64,000 bases of DNA from Asterias rubens (taxonomy: Eukaryota > Echinodermata > Asteroidea > Forcipulatida > Asteriidae). Position 1 is the first letter of the stretch. The number at the start of each line of letters is the position of its first letter. Positions 11,301 to 23,300 of the stretch are shown one piece after another. The position numbers and the translations under genes were made by a program. The stretch spans positions 372,001 to 436,000 of the forward strand of contig NC_047076.1 in the NCBI RefSeq assembly GCF_902459465.1. The letters are read 5' to 3'. The notes under the pieces are model-generated. The model worked only from the letters and a program-made list of their open reading frames with translations, had not been told where the DNA came from and made no database searches.

Positions 11301-14300
11301 ACACACAAGTTTACTATTTGTAGTTTTATCTTATTGACATTAACAAAATTGAAATCCTGTACATTTGCAGAATTCATTAGGAAAACAAGATTGAAGTCAA
11401 AAAGCAAATACTTCAGAAGCAATATTAAGTTTTTGTTATATAGTGGTTTTTTAGTGTCTTTTTATAAAATTACTTCTAAATGTACCAAGTCTTGTTTTAT
11501 TTTTAAACAATACAAAATCTATACTATTCAAAGCGTAACCATTGGATTGAAAATTAGAAGGTCCAGTGGCATGGCATCTTTGTGGTTCCAACACGGTTGT
11601 GTCGTTACAGATGTCGGGTTGCAAGTCTACAAAACCCTGAACCGAACTCCCTCTTACGAGTTGTCTGATTGGCTGGAGTCACGAGCGATATCTCCTTACA
11701 TGTGTGGTTGTCTGGTTTTGATATGGGCCACCTGTTGGTCTAAGGCGGGGAAGCTGTAGGCTGCACACAGAGCCACCCCTTTAGGTTTGAAGTGGGTGGC
11801 AACCTCGGACTCCCATTAACATTCCAGAGTGACTCATTGATGTTTCACAGAGTGGTAAATGGCATTGTGTATATACCATTTTGTACAGGGGGGTTTAATT
11901 TCGCGTGTTTAATAAAAAACATTAGGCTTTAATACATGCATCTGTTACATATGTGTTTATTACAATTAAGTCACTCATGTAGGCCTACCCAACTTTCCAG
12001 CATTTTTTAAACGCATCAAACAGCAACCCATTGTTGTGAAACTTTATTTGTTCCATTTAACTCTGCACCATTAGTGGTACAGTCCATAATGTCATCCCTC
12101 ACACACAACGTATACACGCAAAAGTTGAAACATTTTCAAAAAGAAAGTAAATACATTACTGATTCTTTTCATATACATTGTAGAGGTTTTGCCAGTTAAA
12201 CCTACAAAAGAGTACATGAAATCACCATTTAAGAATAGTATGCTTTCATAGTTACGAACTTTGTGAAACATCAACGGCTGTTTTGAAGCTGTAAATGAAC
12301 ATTCCATTCAAAGTTCTGAAGCAACAAAATTGTTAGAATGCAGTTTGGTGAGGACTCAGGATGTAGATTTTGCCAAATCCGTTTTGTATTAAGCAATCGG
12401 CCGTCAGGTTTTCGAAAGAGCCCTCATGTGCAGCTGAATCGGGTACTTTTTACGAATTTCTCCATACAAAATTAACCAAACTGGCCTACAAACCCTTAAA
12501 TTAACAAGGCAAATGTTTTCTGAAAGTGAATTAAGTGAGAGGATGTAGGGGTAGCTGGCATACAAACCCTCAAAATAACTAGGCAAATGTTTTCTGAAAG
12601 TGAATTAAGTGAGAGAATGTAGGAGTAGTTATTAAAGACCAATAAAATTACCGTTTCTATTATTTTAGTTTGTACAGGGTTTACATGAGAATTAATTGAT
12701 ATGAGAATAAACTTAACATAATTAGGCTGACGCTCTGTTACTCCCAAAAGCGGTGGTAAAAACAGTAGATTAGATGTTGCACAGCATGCTCCGAAAACTC
12801 GCTTTATTTGGTGCTCAGACAACTGTGTATGCGTCGTTGGACGTACGCTCAATAAATCACGATGAATGGGGCCTTAGATTCTAAAATCGTGTACACGTCA
12901 TTGGAAACAAAGCAAAAATCATTCAACAGTTATAGCAACCAATCATTAAATATATTTATTTTCAATACAATTTTGCAGAAATTGACTTTGTCGTTAAAGT
13001 CCATACCAACTGGCGCGTTTTTTTTTTGTATCTGCTGTATACCAGAACTTCTTCGAAGCTTCCTTTTCAGTCAGATAAACTCTGCGGCTATTAGTGGCTG
13101 TGATTATGAGTTTGTTTTAAAAGAGGGTACCTCTTTCATACAAGCCTTTTTAGTCGGATATCTCCTCTGCTATTAGCAGCGGTGATAATTATTGAAGGGG
13201 GAGACCAGACTTAGACCACTCAAATCCGTGGCTATCGGTGACTATGGATTTGTTGCTAAGGGAACCAAATACCACTGCTGATTCCAAATTCAGCGTGTTA
13301 TACATTGTCCGATTGGCCCATCTCCATATAAATTAACCAAACTGGACGTACAGACCCTCAAAATAACAAGGCAAATGTTTCACAAAGTTCGTAACTATAA
13401 TGAAAGCAGTTTGGGCGGGACTCAGGATGTACATTTTGCCAAGTGTAACTGAATTATACCAAATGTGCTCAACACAATAAAATAAGTTGTCATTGGAGCA
13501 GTGTACGCGCTATATTTTTAGTCGACTAAGCATTATTACCCTTACAGTCATCTTAGCTGGGAAATACTCAGTGCAGTGGATAAAATTGACACAATGACAA
13601 AAGCCTTAAGAGTTAAAACTATGCGTAAAAGAGGTGAAACATAATCTACATTACGGATAATGCGTTGGCCCGCTCGATCAACACTAAAACGGGTTATTAT
13701 TATAATTATAATATTACGAAATACCCTACATATCATGCCAAGTACCACCATTGCCAAGAATACCCATCCCCAATATTAAAGCTCAATTCCAGAAACAAAC
13801 ACCAATTCCTTTAGTTGGAGAACGCAAGAGAGAAGGTGAGGAGGGGAGGGACGTTTCACAACTAAGTTGTGCATGCTCAACAATAAATTTTTATCAAAAT
13901 ACAACATTAATGACAAATTTCCATACCGATTATAAATACAATTTCTAATCCAATATTACGAAATGATTATTACCTGTAAGAATACCTCCCTTTCCCCCAC
14001 ATTACCTTTTACAACATTTGTATACTAGAATCCTCCTCATCTAGCGGGGTGCAGCGCGAAGCGCGGCATCCCGCTAGTAACTTCTTAAACTTGTTACATT
14101 TTCAATGAGTGCTCTATGTTTTATATAAAAAATAAAAATATGTTCAAGTCTTTCCCACTTTTCAGGAATCTCATGCAATTTAACATTGAGTTGTCAAAAG
14201 GAAGACAAATGTTGTTGTTTTGTAAAGAAGGGCTTTGTAAAGTAACTTCAGCTTAGGAATCCAACTTATAGTCAATAATTATTCCTTTTGAATAATGGTC

Positions 14301-17300
14301 CATTGATGACCAGTACAATTTCTCTTGTGCTGAAATGATGATTTGGTTTTGAATAGTGACACATTTTGTGTAGAATTTTCCCTGCTTTACAGGGGAAATC
14401 ATTCACTGGGGTCATGTTTGTTTTAACTTGTTTTAAAATGTAAATAGATAAATAAAACAAATAGTTTTGTAAATGTTACTCTGCTTATTGTAGTAAATTG
14501 AGTATAAACATGCCATACCCTCTATCTCAACTACAGTACTAAACATGCCATACCCTCTATCTCAACTACAGTACTAAACATGACATACCCTCTATCTCAA
14601 CTACAGTACTAAACATGCCATACCCTCTATCTCAACTACAGTACTAAACATGCCATACCCTCTATCTCAACTACAGTACTAAACATGCCATACCCTCTAT
14701 CTCAACTACAGTACTAAACATGCCATACCCTCTATCTCAACTACAGTACTAAACATGCCTCACCCTCTATCTCAACTACAGTACTAAACATGCCTCACCC
14801 TCTATCTCAACTACAGTACTAAACATGCCATACCCTCTATCTCAACTACAGTACTAAACATGCCATACCCTCTATCTCAACTACAGTACTAAACATGCCA
14901 TACCCTCTATCTCAACTACAGTACTAAACATGCCATACCCTCTATCTCAACTACAGTACTAAACATGCCATACCCTCTATCTCAACTACAGTACTAAATA
15001 TGCCATACCCTCTATCTCAACTACAGTACTAAACATGCCATACCCTCTATCTCAACTACAGTACTAAACATGCCATACCCTCTATCTCAACTACAGTACT
15101 AAACATGCCATACCCTCTATCTCAACTACAGTACTAAATATGCCATACCCTCTATCTCAACTACAGTACTAAACATGCCATACCCTCTATCTCAACTACA
15201 GTACTAAACATGCCATACCCTCTATCTCAACTACAGTACTAAATATGCCATACCCTCTATCTCAACTACAGTACTAAACATGCCATACCCTCCATCTCAA
15301 CTACAGTACTAAACATGCCATACCCTCTATCTCAACTACAGTACTAAACATGCCATACCCTCTATCTCAACTACAGTACTCATACAAAAATATACCTTGT
15401 TATAAGTGTACATTGCATACCAAGTATTAGACTTATTTTACTTAATTCTTTCTTGACCCTAGCAGAGTCTTAGCAGAGTCTTTCTTGACCCTAGCAGAGT
15501 CTTTCTTGACCCTAGCAGAGTCTTTCTTGACCCTAGCAGAGTCTTTCTTGACTCTTGCAGAGTCTTTCTTTCTTGACCCTAGAAGAGTCTTTCTTGACCC
15601 TAGCAGAGTCTTTCTTGACCCTAGCAGAGTCTTTCTTGACCCTAGCAGAGTCTTTCTTGACCCTAGCAGAGTCTTTCTTAACCCTAGTAGAGCTTTTCTG
15701 GCTCCTAGCAGAGGCTTTTCTAGGGTCAAAAACGTCAAGCCATTAACTAATTATTTTGCATTCACCATGGTCCTTTTGGTTTGCATTAGTTTGCAAGAGC
15801 TGATGCTATTTTTTCATTTAATTCTTTTGTCATACATCTTTGTGAAGTATGGCATTGACAAATCAATCAGGCGCTGTATGTCAGCTGACACTTCTGGTTT
15901 AGACTCTTGGCTTTGGACCTGAGGCTTCAAGAAACAAGTGCCACTTCGGAAATTCTTAAAGCTTTGACTAAATTGAATGATATTGTGCAGTGGTTCACTG
16001 ACTGTCCAGTCCTTAACAAAGTCAACCCCAGCATCCCAGTTAAGTAACTCATCACTGTATGGAATCCCTAATGTCTTACAGAAACCAGACAGCATGGTTG
16101 CTGGATTATTTACAAGATCATCTGCATCTAAGATAACTGGGTCTGGGTCTAAACCTTTCTCTTTTACGTAGGAATATAAATCATAGGTTTCTTTAAAACC
16201 ACCTCCTTCTGGAAATATCTCCGAGGGCATTTTGTCAAGGTCCACTTCATCTAGTGACATATTGGTATTACCTTTACGATTCACCATTTCAACTATTAGT
16301 TTCTTCCAAGATGGAAAGACCCTGGCTGGGTTACGTATGAGAAAGGCATGGCGATAGCCAGAATCTGGAAGATACTCAAATTTCCCATCGGCACAATAAG
16401 ACATTTCTTTGGCAAAAATAATCTTCTTATCAGGGTATCCTGTCTCCATGTGGTGTTTTAGCCATTTATAAGTACAGATTGAACTGTCGAAACCACACCC
16501 GGGATCCTTCAGAATTTCTTCCGGGGTCTTATCAGTGATCACACCAGGTAAAGGGGAAATATCAATCATTTTGTTTGGGCCAAAGAATCTTGCCGTGCTG
16601 TACATCTCAAACAGCATCTTAGAATCTGGAACTTTGTCCATACACTTCAATAAAGCTGAAGAGATGCTTCGAGGACTCGTCCAGAGAATGACTTTGATTT
16701 GGTCGGAATTATCAATCATTTTGACTTTGATTTGGTCGGCCATACTTCAATAAAGCTGAAGAGATGCTTCGAGGACTCACCCAGAGAATGACTTTGATTT
16801 GGTGTGTATTAACACCCAGTTTCTTGACCTGAGGCTGATGATGTTCCTCTAAATTGAAAAGGAAAAAGAAAAAGTAACAATATAAAAACCCAATGTATGC
16901 CTGGAATGCATCTATTGCCCCTGGTCTTGGCCTTGGTGCCCCCTTCAGAAGTTTCCCATAGACTTTAAGATTTTCCAATGGAAGTGCTCGTTTCAAAATG
17001 GAAATGGCTTTGCTCTCTCAAAGATAACATTCCAGGCCTGATTGTATGCTTGACCCTTTTACATATGTCACATCTATTGACTCTGACTAGACTGTCTTGA
17101 GGTTAATTTTGCATCCAGGGGGTGGGGGGGGGGGGTGGTCAAGAATATTAATTTTGGATTTATCCTTACAGAGATGTGTGTTAGCTCTGTATGTACTTCT
17201 AAAGTACTTTCCCCAGGTCTGTGAAAACAAATCCACAACGTATTAGAATCTTGAACTTTGTCCATACAAAGTTGTGGGTTAGAATCCCATCCGAGTAATA

Positions 17301-20300
17301 TGCCTGTCAGGCCCTAAACTCAGCCCAAAGAACTCAATCAATTTTTAAATCAACTCAAACAGCTCAGGTTATCCCATTTTTACTGATTTTCTTAATCCCA
17401 ATTTTACTGGCTTTTGTTATTACTCCATTGTGGTTCATCTGTTTGTTTTTTTTGTTTTTGGTTGTGTGTTTTTAATGGATGTGTATTTTTCCCCCTTTAA
17501 ATTTCTTCGTCCTATTTAAAAACGTTTTTTTTTTTTTAAGTTTTCAAAATGTATGTGTGCTTGGATCTAGTGCTTTTTTTAAATGAATGTGCAATGTTTT
17601 TCTGTGTAAATTTGTAATATTTTATCTTAAGTTCACTTCTGTAGTTTGTTATTAGCTGGGATCCATGGGAGATCAGTGAGTTTTTCTCACTGAATGGATT
17701 TCCCAGGATAAACAAGAAATGGGATAAATAAATAAATAAATAAACTGTTTTTCGGCATTTTTCTTCAAATTATGTCCTTTTGGTTAGGCCAAATAAAATA
17801 AATAACCAGTTGATCGTCCCCTGCCGCATCCTTTTTGGGGGCCGCATCCTTTTTTTAACTATGTGTTATTTTTCGATTTTTGTATAAAAAAAATATATAA
17901 AAAAAGGACTGGCCTAGGAGTTAAACAATATTAGTGAATGCCTACCAGCAAATCTTTTAGTGTAATCCGACCCTGTTAATAATAGTGTTAACACAGGTCC
18001 TCATGCAAGAAGAATTGGTGGCCTGTTCGATTTGAAATACTAAGTGGTCATCTTGAAAAAACATAATAAAATAAAAAGGCCCTCATCCTCCTCTTTTTTG
18101 AAAAATCCAGACGATCAACTGGTATTTTTTTTTTTTTTTTTGCGTTTGTAAGCAGTTTGCAACAGCTAATTCCATTTTCACATCTTTAATTGTACCTATA
18201 AATTTCATTATGTATTGAAAGTTTATCGTACATTTTGTCTTTCTCTGTTTCATCACAAACTGCTTTGGTCTTGATGAAATGGCGGTATGTAAAACATTTT
18301 TGTATGTATGTATATTGGAGCACATAACCTGCTATTCCTGGCAACATATTATGCGACCAATATTTCTCTTGAAAAAGTTTTAAAGATCATCATCTTTTTC
18401 ACTTACATTCAACTAGCTGTGTTTACTCAGATTCTCATTGTCCGTCAGTCCAAAAGTTTTTTCTCCTTCTTCCTTTTGAGAGCAGTCTCGAGATGATTGC
18501 AGAAAACAGTGGCTTCTTCAAACTGATTACAAACCAAACTTATAAAGGTGGTTTAACAGTACGTAAATGCAAAGTGTTGTAGTGGTGTACCGTTATGTTG
18601 GATGGAACAATAGCTAATCTTGCTCCAAGGTCAGACACGAAGCCACAGAACGAATACGCAGACTAAAAGGTGTAGGAACACTGAATACAAAGCAGGATTG
18701 TGTGGAGGCTCTGGATGGGAGTGTGTTAGTGCACAGGTGTATGAGCTGGTTTTTGTGTCAGAAGCAGAGTGTACTCCCTCAAAGGCTAAATAACAACACA
18801 TACAAGAAGTCAAATAGGGTCCCGTAAACGTTGAGAACAATTAAGTGAAGTAAAAAAAAAAAAGTCACCTCAATCCACTAAAATAGTCCTGGCTGTTTTT
18901 CTCCCTACGCCCAGGCTGTAGGTAAAAAGCAGGACAGTTCTTTTCAGAGCTGAGAAGTCTCCCAAATTCACCCCAAAACGTACTTCACAGTAGTATAATA
19001 TAACAAGATAAGTTCTCATAAGAACACCCCAGGAGTTGTAAATATACTTATGATGTTACCACAAACCAAATAAAAATACACCTATAACAGGATCATTGAA
19101 TACAAAGCAGAATGGTTCTGAATATGGGGAAATGTACGTACGTGTAGTACCATCCAGCTGGGGGGGGGGTGCATAGTATACACAAAACACAATTCTGTAG
19201 TTCCTGTTAAACCGGGTTCATATGTCCTGCAAATTTGCTCTTTTTTTTATGCGAATTAATTTTTTTTTTATGCGAATTAATTGTGTGATATCAAAATTTG
19301 TATCGCATCCGCATTCGCAGGAAGTATGAATCGGGCTTACCTCCAACATTTAAAGTTTTATATCCTACTTGTTCTTTTTTGTTGGTATTTTTGGGGGGGT
19401 TTTTTTTTTTTGGGGGGGGGCTTGGTATTTATACAATACACCTGTAGTTGTTGCTACTAAAAATTAAAAATCAAAATCAAGACTTTGGTTGTAGCCATAT
19501 TGCCAGGTACTGTCTGTTTACTGATTGGCCTTTACTTAATTCAAGTTTGACCTCGTTTGTATGATCTCAACCCCCCATGGTTAGGAAGGTTCTAAACTTT
19601 CTGCTAGTGCTAGGTCATCAATTGTGTTGCAGACTCAGTTTGTTGGGTTGATGGAATCTCTGAAGTGTACAGATAATGTATGTTTATAATATAATAACAA
19701 TACACAGATTTTATAGTGCATGAAATTTGTGCTACATTTAACAAGGATTAGGAAACATCAACTTTTGCGAGTAGTTCATCAACTAGTGAGTGCCAATGAC
19801 AGGAAATTGTGAACTCTAATAATTATATAAACAAAATTAATTAAATCCACCATATACATAAACTGACAAACCTGTGAAAGTTTGAGACCCATCGGCCATG
19901 TGGGTCACACAAAAATAGTGGAAAACCAATTTGCACATTTTTGCATGACATCCTTAAAAAACAAAAAAATACGCTCACTGAGCGGTAAACCCCAATTCAG
20001 AAATTAGGTTATTTATATCTCATCAAATATGACATTTCAAGGGATGTTTTTTACTATCATCATCATTAGACCATATTAGTTTTATGTTTATCTGTAATCT
20101 TTATGATTTGTTTCTTGCCAATTTTGTAATGTTCCTTGAAGGTTTTAATAGACAATTCCATTAAACCTTGTTTTTTATTGGACTAATCACTACTGGGACT
20201 TTGAGCAAACAAAATACAAAGTGCTACTATTAAATTCCACCACATTCTTGTTTATAGATAGCTCATTATGTACCAGTATACAATTGTTGCACGCTGTGGC

Positions 20301-23300
20301 GGGATCCATGGCGTTTTGTTCACCGAAGGGGGGAAATGGCACCTGAGGCGAAACCGAGGGTACCATTTGCCACCGAGGGTGTACAAAACCCATGGACCCC
20401 AGTCACAGCGTGCAACAATTGTTTTGTTACACCTTTGTATAATTGTTGTTCCTCTTCTCGAAGTTCTGTTTTCATCTTCAAACATTATTACGACTGACTA
20501 TTCATTGTTTAATTAGCAGACGAACAAGAAACAATTCCCTTGAACCCGCGGTTGTTTCGTACACGGCGCTGGAAATCGACCAACGCCGGGAACGATCACG
20601 GTGATGTACACCGGTTGTACATCACTTTTCATGTTACCCGGCCCGTCAAGCCATGTAACATGCATCTTTGTTGCGCGTCACATGATTGGTTCTCGACCAA
20701 TCAAACTTCACAGTTTGTTACCGAGGTATAACAAGACTGTATGCTTCATTTTTAAAAAGGCAAGGGCACCAAGGCGTTTTCTACTTGGCAAAGGGCACCC
20801 TACATGTATGAGGAAGTTGTAAATTTCTTCGGGAGCATTTTAAGAGCACCAAGGTATTGATGAGGGGGCATGGAGGCAATCGCCTTCATTGCCACAGTGA
20901 AGTATTAGGTCTGATGTACAATGCATCAATCATGTATCAATGTGACAGTTCACAATGATAGGTTTAAAAGGGGTATTTATTGATGTTAAAGTGTCAAAAC
21001 ATTTCATTTCATTCTTTTTTTATGCATCTCTTTGTAGTATGGCATAGCGCTATCAGTGTGTCTCTGAACATATTCACATAAGTCTGCTGACCATTCGGCT
21101 TCAGATCTAGGCATTTGACTTTTGACATTTGGCTTCAAAAAACAAGTGCTGTTTCGAAAATTCTCAAAGCTTAGATCATGTTTAATGATATCATACAGTG
21201 GTTGACTGATTGACCAGTCCTTAACAACGTCAACTCCAGCATCCCAGTTGAGTAACTCATCACTGTATGGAATCCCTAATGTCTTACAGAAACCAGACAG
21301 TATGGTTGCTGGATCATTTACAAGATCATCTGCATCTAAGATAACTGGGTCTGGGTCTAAACCTTTCTCTTTTACATAGGAATATAAATCATACATTGCT
21401 TTAAAAACCTCCTCATGTGGAAAGAACGTAGTGTCATCTATCGGTCGCGCACTATACCTATCAGAGAAATTGTCTTTGAATGTTATCGATTGTTGCATCC
21501 ATGAATGAAGAACTTTAGTTGGATTCCTAATGAGGAAAGCATGGCGACATCCAGAGTCTGGAAGATATTCAAACTTCCCTTCAGCACTGTAACATATCTC
21601 TTTAAAGATAACCACCTTCTTGTCAGGGTATCCTGTCTCCATGTGGTGTTTTAGCCATTTATAGGTACAGATTGAACTGTCGAAACCACACCCGGGATCC
21701 TTCAGAATTTCTTCCTGGGTCTTATCTGTGATCAAACCTGGTAGAGGTGTTAGTCGCTCGTTAATGTTGGCAGGCGCAACCCTGTCAGGACCAAAGTACT
21801 GCGCAGTAGAGAACATCTCAAACACCATCTTAGATTCTGAAACTTTGTCCATACACTTCAAGAAAGCGGATGAGACGGTTCGAGGACACGCCCAGAGAAT
21901 GACTTTGGTTCGATCGGCCATCTGTCTTGTTTTGTTACGAGGTTCTGGAATGAGAAAATAAAGAAACCAATATCATAAGGAAATTAATTAACCTTTTAAC
22001 GCATACATTGTCATTAATTGCTATGTTGTGTTCACAGAGGGAAAATTCATTCAAAAGATAAGCCCCCCCCCCCCCACAAAAAAGAAAAAAGGAAAAAAAA
22101 AACATACCAAAACTATTCTGTTTTTGAAGCAGCAATATGGAAAGAGTCTAGCAAGATGCAAAGTGCAGTTAAAGGAACATTACAAAATTGTTTTTTTGCT
22201 AACAAAATAGTTGCTGGCAATGTAAGCACCATAAACTGACAAACCTAGGTCACATTAAAAAATAGTGACATTGATGCAAAAACAAAAATGAATAAAACGC
22301 TCACTGAGCATTAAACTCCAAACAGGAAATTAGTTTGATTTATTTCTCATCAAAGATTCTGTCAGTCACTATAGAGGGGTACAAAGATTTATTGATAATT
22401 TAGAAAACTGCTTAACTGTCTAAAATAGTAATCAAAAACACTGGAATTTAAGCATTAGCCACGGAAATACCTCACAAAAATCACAGACGCCCTAAAAAAA
22501 ACACAGGAGAGTTTATGAAGACTTACATGTATAAATGTCCACTCAAAATGTTTACCTTCTTGTGAAATCCAAACAAGTTGACTGGTGTGACAGGTGCAAT
22601 AGAGGTGGGATACAGGTGCAATAGAGGTGTGATTCAAGTTGACTGGTGCAGGTTTACTGATGAGAGAGAAAACTACTGACATGAACTGACCAGCTTGCAA
22701 TACTCAGAATGATTCTTCAAAATCCAAAACAGTTCCTTTTAAAAGGACTCCTCCTACACAAAAACAAACACAAAGTCACAAGATCGAACTATGCCCTCCT
22801 TAAATACGTCAAACCAAATTCAGAAATGGTGGTCTGATGTTATGTATTTATTCTATAGTTTATATCAAAGGTCTTCAAACTTTTAGTTAACTCAGTCTAA
22901 ATATAGAACCTCACACCACCATTTCTTGATTTCATTTGACTTGATGAATTAGGTCACATTGGCAGGTTTAAAAATTTAATTTTTTTTGGTAATTATTTGT
23001 ATAAATGCTTATCATTTGCCTAACGTGAAAAAAATCAGGTATTGTTTCAACTTTGAGTGCATGTTTTTAGCTTGTGCCAAGCGTCACTATCTTGTGTAGG
23101 CACTGCATGGGATTCATCGCGCCTCGATTGACGTCACGAACAGCGCCCTCTTGGGTCGGGCTTATTTTCAAATTTGTAAATAACATGGAAACTAATTTTT
23201 TTAAACCTTAGTTAATTGTTTATTCATATTCCACTCATCAAAACACATAGTTTAGTGACAAAAGCTTTATTTTGACAAAATACCACTTCCAGATGACTTT

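Noticed and set aside
11334-11759. 141-codon plus-strand ORF as a gene
   Set aside because: No motif, no plausible splice context, composition like the surrounding AT-rich intron; open by chance.
14509-15380. Possible CRISPR array because of regular repeats
   Set aside because: Units are contiguous with no unique spacers and the genome is eukaryotic; it is a minisatellite.
15442-15922. Leucine-rich heptad ORFs on both strands
   Set aside because: Product of the 21-bp minisatellite; the plus-strand ORF runs antisense into the paralogue 2 CDS.
20190-20516. Overlapping ORFs on both strands
   Set aside because: They span the CAATTGTTGCACGCTGTG fold-back element, whose palindrome gives mirrored ORFs.
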